A DNA stretch of 24,626 nucleotides from positions 1 through 24,626 of the forward strand of contig JAFUZI010000067.1 in the NCBI GenBank assembly GCA_017476705.1, given 5' to 3'. Both the position numbers and the translations under genes were made by a program. The DNA is from Bacilli bacterium (GTDB lineage: Bacteria; Bacillota_I; Bacilli_A; RF39; UBA660). The notes beneath the pieces were generated by a model that worked only from the letters and a program-made list of their open reading frames with translations, did not search any database and was not told the DNA's origin. Below are positions 15,438 through 22,339 of the stretch, in pieces (the stretch's first letter is position 1; each line of letters begins with the position of its first letter).

Positions 15438-16782
15438 ATTTTTTTGATATTCTGACTTTTACTTTTTTAGTCATTGAAGTATATTGAACTTTATTATCAG
15501 TTCCCTCAACTTTTACTTCAACGTCATGTTCACCTTCAGTTAGGCCTTCTAGATCAATATATGCGGTTACATCGTCTGCTGTAATACCATTTATAACATT
15601 TTGATCTCCTCTTAATGTAACTGAAACTTTTGTTGCACTTTCACTCATACCTTGAACAGCAAGTCCACTTCCCAAATTAATTGGTTCAATACTTACATCA
15701 TCTATTTTCTTTGTAGATACACTACCTAAGCTAACAGATACTGTTATATTATTAATTGAAAGTGATTTAACTCCAACAGGTTTTTCAATTTCAACCTTAT
15801 ATGTTTTATTTTCTTTTAGACCATTTACATCGATATAAACTGGTATAAAGTTTAAATCAGATAATATATCACCATTACCATAAACTGTTATTTTTGTTTC
15901 GCTTGATGATATTGAACTTATTGAATAACTTGACGCTACTTCACCTTTTGGAATAATCTTAATTGGAATTTCTTTACTTGGTGATGCAAGTGTTACATCA
16001 ATATCAATTGTACCAGGTACAACTTCAACATCAACAACCTCTCCATCTACATCATATGCCTTAATTGGAACATCACTTAATTTATATGTTCCAGCAGCTT
16101 GTTCTGGAATATTATTTAAATCAACTAATGCTTTAAGTTCAACTACTCTCTTAAGTTGTGCTTCAGAGCCTTTAATAACAATTTTATCTGTATCATAATC
16201 TGTTTTATCAACAATAAGCTTTGCATCCAAACTATCCTTATTCAATAAATCAACTGATAAAGTTCTTGTTTCAGATACTTTTTCATAAATAATTACTGTT
16301 ACAGAAGATGGATTAACTTTATAATCAATTGATGAATTATTTTGACTATACTCAATATTAACTTTGTGTGTTCCAGGTTTAAGGCCACTTAAATCAACTG
16401 TAACATAATCACTTGCTGATTGTTTAGCAATATATAAATCTGTCTTGCTTCCTATTAATGTAATGTCTACTTTATCTGGAAGTCCTTCTACAACATATTT
16501 TTCTTCATTATATATTACTTTAATTTTTCTATCTTTTAAAACTTCAGCTGTATTATCTGTAAAAGATATAATTCTTTGGTCAATTACAATAAATATTATT
16601 ATTGCTAAAAATAATGATACAAAAAGTAAAGTGTTAGGCTTAGTTAATAATTTTTCAAATTTTTTCCCTGAATCACCATATTTTGTTGATAACTTTACAA
16701 CTAACTTTGTAATTGGAGTAACGATTCTTTTATCAATAAATTTAATTATTGGAAGTATTATATTATTCACTAATTTCTTCAT
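15436..16782 (-). CDS. cdaR: YbbR-domain protein, CdaA regulatory partner CdaR
   Basis: CdaR sits in the membrane with extracytoplasmic YbbR repeats and modulates the diadenylate cyclase CdaA. The 448-residue product has a basic cytoplasmic N-terminus, one TM helix (about 50-68) and roughly four YbbR repeats (about 80-170, 172-255, 263-345, 358-448), each ending in a DLSGLKPGTHKV / DVNGLKENKTYKV-like turn. Length matches Bacillus YbbR. The start is the ATG at 16782, given by AGGAGG-ATAACG-ATG; the longer frame from 16803 lies inside cdaA and lacks a site. The gene overlaps cdaA by 20 nt, and its ribosome binding site is made of the Glu codons of the CdaA acidic tail, so the pair is translationally coupled. 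GlmM, the usual third gene, does not follow here. Confidence 0.93.
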   Translation of the reverse strand: MKKLVNNIILPIIKFIDKRIVTPITKLVVKLSTKYGDSGKKFEKLLTKPNTLLFVSLFLAIIIFIVIDQRIISFTDNTAEVLKDRKIKVIYNEEKYVVEGLPDKVDITLIGSKTDLYIAKQSASDYVTVDLSGLKPGTHKVNIEYSQNNSSIDYKVNPSSVTVIIYEKVSETRTLSVDLLNKDSLDAKLIVDKTDYDTDKIVIKGSEAQLKRVVELKALVDLNNIPEQAAGTYKLSDVPIKAYDVDGEVVDVEVVPGTIDIDVTLASPSKEIPIKIIPKGEVASSYSISSISSSETKITVYGNGDILSDLNFIPVYIDVNGLKENKTYKVEIEKPVGVKSLSINNITVSVSLGSVSTKKIDDVSIEPINLGSGLAVQGMSESATKVSVTLRGDQNVINGITADDVTAYIDLEGLTEGEHDVEVKVEGTDNKVQYTSMTKKVKVRISKK

Positions 16783-17581
16783 CGTTATCCTCCTCTTCTT
16801 CAATTATACTTGAATTTTTAGGTCTTAACTCATCAAGTAATATCATCTTTACTTCATCAAGAGTTAGATTATAATTTAATTCACCATTCATAGCAATTGA
16901 AAGTCTTCCGGTTTCTTCTGATACTACAAGTGCTATACAATCCCCAGTCTCAGATATACCAAGTGCTGCTCTATGACGAGTACCAAGTCTTTTTGATATT
17001 TTTAAACTATCACTTGTTGGGAATACCGCTCCAGCGCTTGTAATTTTATCACCTTGAATGATTACTCCACCATCGTGAAGAGGGTTATTTGGGAAAAATA
17101 TGGTAACCAATAAATCACTTGAAATATCAGCATATATTTTTTTGGATTTTTCGATATATTCAGTTAAACTATTATCTCTTTCGATTACCATTAAAGCACC
17201 AATTCTATCTTTTTTTAGCGCTTCCATAGCATTAACTATCTCATAAACTACTTTTTCTCTTTCATCTACTGTAAGTAGCTTGTGACGTCCTAATAATTGA
17301 CTTCTTCCTAAATGCTCTAGAATATTTCTAATTTCTGGTTGAAATATTACTATTACAGCAAGTGGAGCCCAAGTAAATACATAATCTAATAAATAACCTA
17401 CTGTTACTAGATTAAACCATACACTAATTAGTTTTAAACCAATTATTATAATAACTCCTTTAAAAAGTAATATCATTTTAACATTTCTTCTTAAATTCTT
17501 TAATATATAATATAAAACTAGCCATACTAAAAGTACATCTAAAGTCTTTGTAAAAAATTCTATAATACTTGTTACTGTCAT
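16763..17581 (-). CDS. cdaA: Diadenylate cyclase CdaA (c-di-AMP synthase)
   Basis: CdaA condenses two ATP into c-di-AMP, the essential Firmicute second messenger for potassium and osmolyte balance. The 272-residue product has three N-terminal TM helices (about 14-29, 36-55, 58-80) and a cytoplasmic DAC domain (about 95-245). The helix-loop VIVIFQPEIRNILEHLGR (about 76-93) is family-typical. The catalytic motifs are PLHDGGVII (D170-G171-G172) and GTRHRAALG (RHR 202-204). The first is normally DGA, so an A-to-G change is present. The C-terminus is an unusual run of acidic residues (EEEEDNDEEISE). The ATG follows TAGGTGAT. It forms an operon with cdaR. Orthology is clear; activity of the DGG variant is an inference. 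Confidence 0.96.
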   Translation of the reverse strand: MTVTSIIEFFTKTLDVLLVWLVLYYILKNLRRNVKMILLFKGVIIIIGLKLISVWFNLVTVGYLLDYVFTWAPLAVIVIFQPEIRNILEHLGRSQLLGRHKLLTVDEREKVVYEIVNAMEALKKDRIGALMVIERDNSLTEYIEKSKKIYADISSDLLVTIFFPNNPLHDGGVIIQGDKITSAGAVFPTSDSLKISKRLGTRHRAALGISETGDCIALVVSEETGRLSIAMNGELNYNLTLDEVKMILLDELRPKNSSIIEEEEDNDEEISE

Positions 17582-17599
17582 ATAATCACCTACTATAAA

Positions 17600-17628
17600 A
17601 TTATAACATATAAAAAATGTTTTTTAAA
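17600..17628 (-). promoter_or_regulatory. Promoter of cdaA-cdaR
   Basis: TATAAT (17600-17605) with extended TGT (17606-17608) is separated by 17 nt from TTTAAA (17623-17628, 4 of 6). It lies just downstream of the spo0A terminator, about 20 nt before the cdaA start. Confidence 0.65.
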
Positions 17629-17650
17629 CAGCTTGATAAAAATTTAATAA

Positions 17651-17679
17651 AAAAAAGACTTTAAATTTTTTAAAGTCTT
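17651..17679 (-). terminator. Terminator of spo0A
   Basis: The 11-bp stem AAGACTTTAAA/TTTAAAGTCTT (17655-17679, 3-nt loop) is followed by eight U in total on the minus strand. It starts inside the spo0A stop codon (17678-17680). Confidence 0.93.
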
Positions 17680-18442
17680 ACACTCCTATTTTATTTCTTT
17701 CTAATTTTAATTTATCAGCAACAGTTACTATAAATTCCGAGTTTGTTGGCTTTGCTTTATCAATATCAACACTATGGCCAAATATCTCTTCCATTAAATA
17801 GTAATCTCCTCTATTCCAACTCACTTCTATTGCATGTCTGATTGCTCGCTCTACTCTTGATACTGTTGTATCAAATTTATTTGCAAGTTCAGGATATAAC
17901 TCTTTTGTAATTCCTCCTATTTTTTCAGGACTGCTATATACAATGGAAATACCTTCTCTAATATACTGATATCCTTTTATATGTGATGGAATACCAAGTT
18001 CATGTAGTACCTTAGTAATTGATATTTGCAAATTATTATATGCCATATCAATATTTTTATTATGTTTTTCATCAAACAAGGAAATTACTCTATTTTCCAA
18101 ATCAACTAATTCATAAGGTTTTAAAATAAAATAATTTACACCATAATCAGATACTTGTCTTATTACATCTGATGCATTATAACTTGTTTGTACAATAACT
18201 TTTTTATCTATGCCTCTTTTTTTCATTTCTTCTAAGACATATATACCATCTTTTTTGGGCATTATTAAATCTAGAAGAATTACATCATATGAATCACGTT
18301 TTTCATCAATTATTTTTATACCTTCCAAGCCATCATATGCCTCTAAATTAATACTTACAACACTACTACCTTTGAAATACTCCTTAACCATGTCAATTAA
18401 ATCAACATTGTCATCTATCATAAGTACTCTAATATTTTTCAA
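17678..18442 (-). CDS. spo0A: Sporulation master regulator Spo0A
   Basis: Spo0A is the response regulator that commits cells to sporulation. The 254-residue product has a receiver domain (1-120) with D10/D11, phospho-acceptor D58 in ILLDLIMP, T86 and K108, then a linker and the Spo0A C-terminal DNA-binding domain (about 140-254). The hallmarks of that domain are HELGIPSHIKGYQYIREG (about 147-164), the recognition helix SRVERAIRHAIEVSW (195-209) and KPTNSEFI near the end. The start is a TTG at 18440-18442 behind AAAGGA; no ATG fits before DNA-contacting or receiver residues, so the rare start is well supported. It is monocistronic, with a terminator below it. It is not next to spoIVB, its usual upstream neighbour in Bacillus and Clostridium; a glycosyltransferase operon precedes it. 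Confidence 0.97.
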   Translation of the reverse strand: MKNIRVLMIDDNVDLIDMVKEYFKGSSVVSINLEAYDGLEGIKIIDEKRDSYDVILLDLIMPKKDGIYVLEEMKKRGIDKKVIVQTSYNASDVIRQVSDYGVNYFILKPYELVDLENRVISLFDEKHNKNIDMAYNNLQISITKVLHELGIPSHIKGYQYIREGISIVYSSPEKIGGITKELYPELANKFDTTVSRVERAIRHAIEVSWNRGDYYLMEEIFGHSVDIDKAKPTNSEFIVTVADKLKLERNKIGV

Positions 18443-18481
18443 TTTATTTCTTCCTTTCTAAAGTAGTACTGCTTGATATAA

Positions 18482-18487
18482 ATTATA
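18482..18487 (-). promoter_or_regulatory. -10 element of a possible spo0A promoter
   Basis: A perfect TATAAT on the minus strand lies 40 nt upstream of the TTG start. The -35 region (CTTTAA at 17 nt) is poor, suggesting that an activator or another sigma factor contributes. No sigma-H consensus is evident. Confidence 0.45.
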
Positions 18488-18523
18488 CACTTATAAAATA
18501 ATTTTTTAAAGAATGAATTTTAT

Positions 18524-19738
18524 CTAATTATGTCGAAAAAATTTAGATATTTTATTTCTAATTGATTTTTTTTCTTTTGTTTTAATTGCGCATTTATATA
18601 CATAAAGTATTTGATCTGCATAATACTTTAAAGAATGAGAATCAGCTGTTATTCTAGCTTGTTTACTCATAAAATCTAATTTTTCTTGATTATTAAGTAG
18701 TTCTTCTACGCATTTCTTATAATCTCTTTTAGTTTTAAATAATTTACCATTTAATTCATCTATAACAACACCTTCAAATGCTTTATCAAGGGCTGCTATA
18801 ACAGGAAGGCCTGATGCCATTGCTTCAATTACAGTTAATCCTTGTGTCTCAGAAGTCGATGCAGTTGCAAAGATATTTGCTTGTGCATAGTAATATGGAA
18901 TATTTTCCCAAGCAACTGCTCCTGTAAATATGACTGAATCACTGCATTTTAATTTTTTAGCTAAAGCTTTATATTTATCCAAATCAGGTCCACTACCAAC
19001 AATTAATAGCTTTGTATTATATTTCTTTGAAAAATAACTTTGGCTTTCTATTAGAAGTTCAACATTTTTCTCCTCAGCCAATCTTCCAACATATAAAATT
19101 ACTTTTTCATCTTTAAGCCCTAATTCTTTTTTTAAAGTTTTAATTTTATTAACATCTAGTTTTTCACGATAAAATCTTTCAACATCAATTCCGGTTGGAA
19201 CAATATGAACATTTCTATCAACCTTATATTTATCTTTAAATAAAGCATAAGTTTTTTGACTTGGAACTATTAGCTCTGTTGCAGTCTTATCGCAATAGAA
19301 TTTAGTAAAGTATTCTGTTAATTTCTTACTTGATTTATCAAAATATCCATGTGTTATATAGTGAGTATAGTCTTCATACATTGTATGATAAGTGTGAACA
19401 AGAGGTATATTATATTGTTTAGCTACAATTCTAGCAAATGTACCAACACCAAATTCAGTATGAGAATGTATTACATCTAAATTCCATTTTTTAATTTTAT
19501 TTAATACTCTAACTGGATATATACCAGTTAATCTATAATCATATATTCCAATTGGAATACCTGGAATTCTAATTACTCTACCATTTTCTTCATATTTATA
19601 TTTCATATTTTCTGTATTAACAGTCACAACAAATACTTGATGTCCCTTTTGACGTAATGCTTTTTCCATCATTTTTATACTTGTTGACACACCATTTATA
19701 TATGGTGGGTAAGTATCAGTAAATATTCCTATTCTCAT
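18524..19738 (-). CDS. GT4 glycosyltransferase, probably 1,2-diacylglycerol 3-alpha-glucosyltransferase
   Basis: This GT-B-fold glycosyltransferase (404 aa) resembles the Acholeplasma/Streptococcus alpha-monoglucosyl-diacylglycerol synthases, which make the first membrane glucolipid from diacylglycerol and UDP-glucose. Visible marks are the N-terminal GIFTDTYPPYINGVSTSI (about 4-21), HSHTEFGVGTFAR (about 91-103), VHTYHTMYEDY (about 114-124), VPTGIDVERFY (about 200-210), ILYVGRLAEEKNVELLI (about 229-245) and the E-x7-E donor-site motif ETQGLTVIEAMASGLPVIA (about 312-330). No TM is present; the basic C-terminus (KKSIRNKISKFFRHN) could bind acidic lipids. It overlaps the flippase-like gene by one base (TAATG), so the two are coupled. 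Specificity for diacylglycerol and glucose is inferred from similarity and context. The stop is TAG. Confidence 0.88.
   Translation of the reverse strand: MRIGIFTDTYPPYINGVSTSIKMMEKALRQKGHQVFVVTVNTENMKYKYEENGRVIRIPGIPIGIYDYRLTGIYPVRVLNKIKKWNLDVIHSHTEFGVGTFARIVAKQYNIPLVHTYHTMYEDYTHYITHGYFDKSSKKLTEYFTKFYCDKTATELIVPSQKTYALFKDKYKVDRNVHIVPTGIDVERFYREKLDVNKIKTLKKELGLKDEKVILYVGRLAEEKNVELLIESQSYFSKKYNTKLLIVGSGPDLDKYKALAKKLKCSDSVIFTGAVAWENIPYYYAQANIFATASTSETQGLTVIEAMASGLPVIAALDKAFEGVVIDELNGKLFKTKRDYKKCVEELLNNQEKLDFMSKQARITADSHSLKYYADQILYVYKCAIKTKEKKSIRNKISKFFRHN
18531..18537 (+). promoter_or_regulatory. Candidate 0A box upstream of spo0A
   Basis: TGTCGAA matches the Spo0A-binding core (consensus TTTGTCRAA / TGTCGAA) and lies about 45 nt upstream of the -10 element, within the last codons of the glycosyltransferase gene. 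The position fits autoregulation of spo0A; the short motif could also be chance. Confidence 0.4.
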
Positions 19739-20733
19739 TATTTACTCTCCTTTTTTATATTAAGTATAATTGAGCCTAATATTAATCCAAAATAATATGT
19801 TATAAATCTCCATACAAGCATTATAGCATTTACTCTACTTCCTACTATATATTTAGAGAAAAAAGCTACAAAGCCATATTCTAACCCACCAGTTCCACCA
19901 GGAATAGGTACAAATGAGCCTATTAACATAACATATGACATAATAACTATTACATCTGAAAGTTTTATATTAATACCTATTCCAACAAATAAAACAAATG
20001 GAATCAAATATAAAAGAATTAGTGATATTAAATGGTACATAATAAGGCAAAACATATTTTTTTTATCTTGAAATAATAATTCAGAGCATTTTGTAAAATC
20101 ACTTAAATATGTATGTAATTTTTCCTTTTTCTTCTCTATATTTTTTATTAATTTTAACTTTCCACATATATCAATCATAATATATAAAATATTTTTTTCA
20201 GTCTTCTTAGCAATTGATATCCAAAGCAAAATTAATATTACTAAGAAATTTATAATAAAGCCAAGTATAATTAATCCTTTAAGTAAACTTGCTTCTATTA
20301 TATTAAAAAGTAAGTTAGATATAATTGCGATTAATCCAAGCAATACCAAAGCAATTTGATATGTTATAAAATTTCCAATTGATATAGAAATAGAATCTGC
20401 AACTTTTATTCCTGTTTTATTAAGTGAGTATATTTCATATGGTTGTCCACCTGATGCAAAAGGTGTTATGGCATGAAAGAAATTTGTTTCCAAAACCATT
20501 CTAAGTGCATTTTTAAATTTATAATCACTTTTAAATTTTCGTGCAATTATCTCAATACATATAGCTCTTAATACATAATAACTAAATAATAATATAAAAG
20601 CAACTATTAGCCATATTTTATTAATGCTAAATATCGTTTTTACAATTGTATCATAATCATCTTTTAGTGAAAAATATAGTACTAAAGATGCTGCTAGTAC
20701 TATAAGTACAAAACTAATTATTTTCTTCTTCAT
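19738..20733 (-). CDS. MprF/YbhN-like flippase-domain membrane protein (UPF0104)
   Basis: This 331-residue polytopic membrane protein has about eight TM helices and belongs to the lysylphosphatidylglycerol-synthase TM-region/UPF0104 family, the flippase half of MprF. Family motifs are HAITPFASGGQPYEIYSL (about 87-104) and GSFVPIPGGTGGLEYGFVAFF (about 272-292). There is no C-terminal aminoacyltransferase domain. Relatives are frequently encoded next to glycolipid glycosyltransferases, and lipid translocation is the proposed role. It starts 20 nt inside the end of pgk with site GGGAG at 6-7 nt from the ATG, and overlaps the glycosyltransferase by 1 nt. The pair probably makes and flips or regulates a membrane glucolipid (inference). 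Confidence 0.88.
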   Translation of the reverse strand: MKKKIISFVLIVLAASLVLYFSLKDDYDTIVKTIFSINKIWLIVAFILLFSYYVLRAICIEIIARKFKSDYKFKNALRMVLETNFFHAITPFASGGQPYEIYSLNKTGIKVADSISISIGNFITYQIALVLLGLIAIISNLLFNIIEASLLKGLIILGFIINFLVILILLWISIAKKTEKNILYIMIDICGKLKLIKNIEKKKEKLHTYLSDFTKCSELLFQDKKNMFCLIMYHLISLILLYLIPFVLFVGIGINIKLSDVIVIMSYVMLIGSFVPIPGGTGGLEYGFVAFFSKYIVGSRVNAIMLVWRFITYYFGLILGSIILNIKKESK

Positions 20734-21883
20734 ATATAACTCCCGGCAATTTTTTCCCTTCTAGTAATTCAAGTGATGCACCACCACCAGTAGAAATATG
20801 AGTAAATATTTCTTTATAACCTAAGTTAATTATAGCAGATGCAGTATCTCCACCTCCTGCTATTTTTTTTACATTAATATCTTTTAAAATATTACATATT
20901 TCTTTTGTTCCTTTATCAAATGGTGATTCTTCAAACATACCAACTGGCCTATTCCAAATGATTGTTTTACTATCTAATAAATAATTTTTAAATAATTTGA
21001 CTGTTTGAATTCCAATATCATATCCAGTCTCATCTTCTTTAATTTCATTTATAAAGCAGGTTCTAATTACTCCTTTTGAATCACGATTAACTGAATCTAT
21101 TGGTAAAACTATTTTATCTTTATATTTTTCTAACATTTCTTTAGCAAATTCAATGCTATCTACATCAAGCAAAGACTTTCCTATTTCTAATCCACTTGCT
21201 TTAATGAATGTATAAGCCATTCCACCACCAATTAAGATATTGTCAGCTTTTAAAGCTAAATTATTTATAAGACCAATCTTATCAGATACTTTAGCTCCAC
21301 CTAGTATTATAGTAAGTGGTCTATCACAATTATCTATATCAAGGGCTTTTAATTCCTCTTCAATTAAAAAACCTATTCCACTTGGTAAATATTTAGCAAT
21401 TCCTACATTTGATGCATGTGACCTATGTGAGGTTGCAAATGCATCATTTATAAATATTTCTCCTAAACTTGCCCAATATTTACCTAGTTCTTCACTATTA
21501 GAGCTTTCTGCTTTTTCATTTAAATCCTCAAACCTTGTATTTTCAACCAATATAACATCTTTTGGATTCATATTAGATATAGCTTTCTCTAATTCTATTC
21601 CTCTTGTTTCAGGTACAAATTTAACAGGCATATTTAATAGTTCACTAAGTCTTACACTAACAGGTTTTAGTGAATTATTTATTTTATCTTCTTCTGTTTT
21701 AATACGTCCCATGTGAGATAATAATATAACTTTAGCATTGTTATCTATTGCATATTTAACAGTTTTTAAACTTGATATTATTCTATTGTCATCAAGTATT
21801 ACTCCATCTTTCATTGGAACATTGTAGTCAACTCGAATAATTACTTTTTTACCAGATAAATCAAAATCTCTAATTGTTTTCAT
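20714..21883 (-). CDS. pgk: Phosphoglycerate kinase
   Basis: Pgk transfers the acyl phosphate of 1,3-bisphosphoglycerate to ADP in glycolysis (cytoplasmic monomer, 389 aa, a normal length). N-terminal substrate-site motifs are RVDYNVPMKDG (about 17-27), SHMGR (about 56-60), ENTRF (about 114-118) and ATSHRSHASNVG (about 149-160). The C-terminal nucleotide domain shows LGGAKVSDKIG (about 193-203), GGGMAYTF (about 218-225) and AGGGDTASAI (about 341-350). The loop WNRPVGMFE near 306 departs from the usual WNGPMGVFE (G to R). It is not beside gap, tpi, pgm or eno; instead it sits 8 nt after a pilin gene and overlaps the flippase gene by 20 nt. The ATG follows ATAGGTGAT, which overlaps the pilin stop. 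The stop is TAG. Confidence 0.97.
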   Translation of the reverse strand: MKTIRDFDLSGKKVIIRVDYNVPMKDGVILDDNRIISSLKTVKYAIDNNAKVILLSHMGRIKTEEDKINNSLKPVSVRLSELLNMPVKFVPETRGIELEKAISNMNPKDVILVENTRFEDLNEKAESSNSEELGKYWASLGEIFINDAFATSHRSHASNVGIAKYLPSGIGFLIEEELKALDIDNCDRPLTIILGGAKVSDKIGLINNLALKADNILIGGGMAYTFIKASGLEIGKSLLDVDSIEFAKEMLEKYKDKIVLPIDSVNRDSKGVIRTCFINEIKEDETGYDIGIQTVKLFKNYLLDSKTIIWNRPVGMFEESPFDKGTKEICNILKDINVKKIAGGGDTASAIINLGYKEIFTHISTGGGASLELLEGKKLPGVIYEEENN

Positions 21884-21891
21884 CTTATCAC

Positions 21892-22251
21892 CTATGATTC
21901 TAATAATTCAAAAGAAAGTATACCATCACTATTCTTCATAACTAGTATTTTAGCGCTAGTCATATTTTTTATCTCTTCCTTGGTTTCAGGATTAACTAAA
22001 GTACTTTTTAAATACCCTTTTTCAATTACATCTTTTAAATAAACAATTGTTGAAGTGCTATTTTCTATTGATACTTTTTCTTCAACTACGTATGCCTCAG
22101 TTGCAATATAAATATTTTTCTTGAAATCTTCATATGAATTAGTATTTTCTTTTTTTAGCATTGATGTTATTTGTGGTATTACAAAAAGCAAAAGAATACC
22201 TAAAAGCGTAAATACCGCAATCAATTCTATTAAAGTAAAACCTTTCTTCAT
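21892..22251 (-). CDS. Type IV prepilin-like protein, short form
   Basis: The 119-residue product has a class III (prepilin) signal, MKKG followed by FTLIELIAV, with cleavage expected after Gly4 and Glu at mature position 5. An approximately 20-residue hydrophobic helix and a short soluble domain follow (IYIATEAYVV, YLKDVIEKGYLKSTLVNPET). The soluble part is homologous to the head of the two larger proteins encoded upstream (LATEAYIE, YMKDLVDEKLISTNLVNPKY), but it lacks their Cys-rich segment and glycine-rich tail. It probably is a pilus or pseudopilus subunit assembled by a type IV pilus or competence-like machinery, none of whose ATPase, platform or peptidase genes are in this window. It has a good promoter and no terminator before pgk, so pgk, flippase and glycosyltransferase may be read from it. 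Confidence 0.9.
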   Translation of the reverse strand: MKKGFTLIELIAVFTLLGILLLFVIPQITSMLKKENTNSYEDFKKNIYIATEAYVVEEKVSIENSTSTIVYLKDVIEKGYLKSTLVNPETKEEIKNMTSAKILVMKNSDGILSFELLES

Positions 22252-22281
22252 AACATCACCTCTAAATATTTTCCTTATTAA

Positions 22282-22310
22282 ATTTTATCAAATAATTACA
22301 TAATTGTAAA
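22282..22310 (-). promoter_or_regulatory. Promoter of the short pilin-pgk operon
   Basis: TTTACA (22305-22310), a 17-nt spacer and TAAAAT (22282-22287) match consensus at 5 of 6 positions in each box. The -35 lies in a dyad TTACA-TAAT-TGTAA (22296-22309) that recurs at the upstream paralogue. Confidence 0.75.
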
Positions 22311-22314
22311 TAAA

Positions 22315-22339
22315 AGAAAAAAGAACACTTAATGTTCTT
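22315..22339 (-). terminator. Terminator of the glycine-rich pilin gene, copy 1
   Basis: The 7-bp stem AAGAACA/TGTTCTT (22321-22339, 5-nt loop) is followed by a run of U. It begins in the stop codon (22338-22340). Nearly the same terminator ends the upstream paralogue. Confidence 0.88.

Noticed and set aside
18443..18523. Riboswitch or long leader RNA in front of spo0A
   Set aside because: The gap is about 80 nt, AT-rich and without a conserved fold. Only a promoter-like element is supported.
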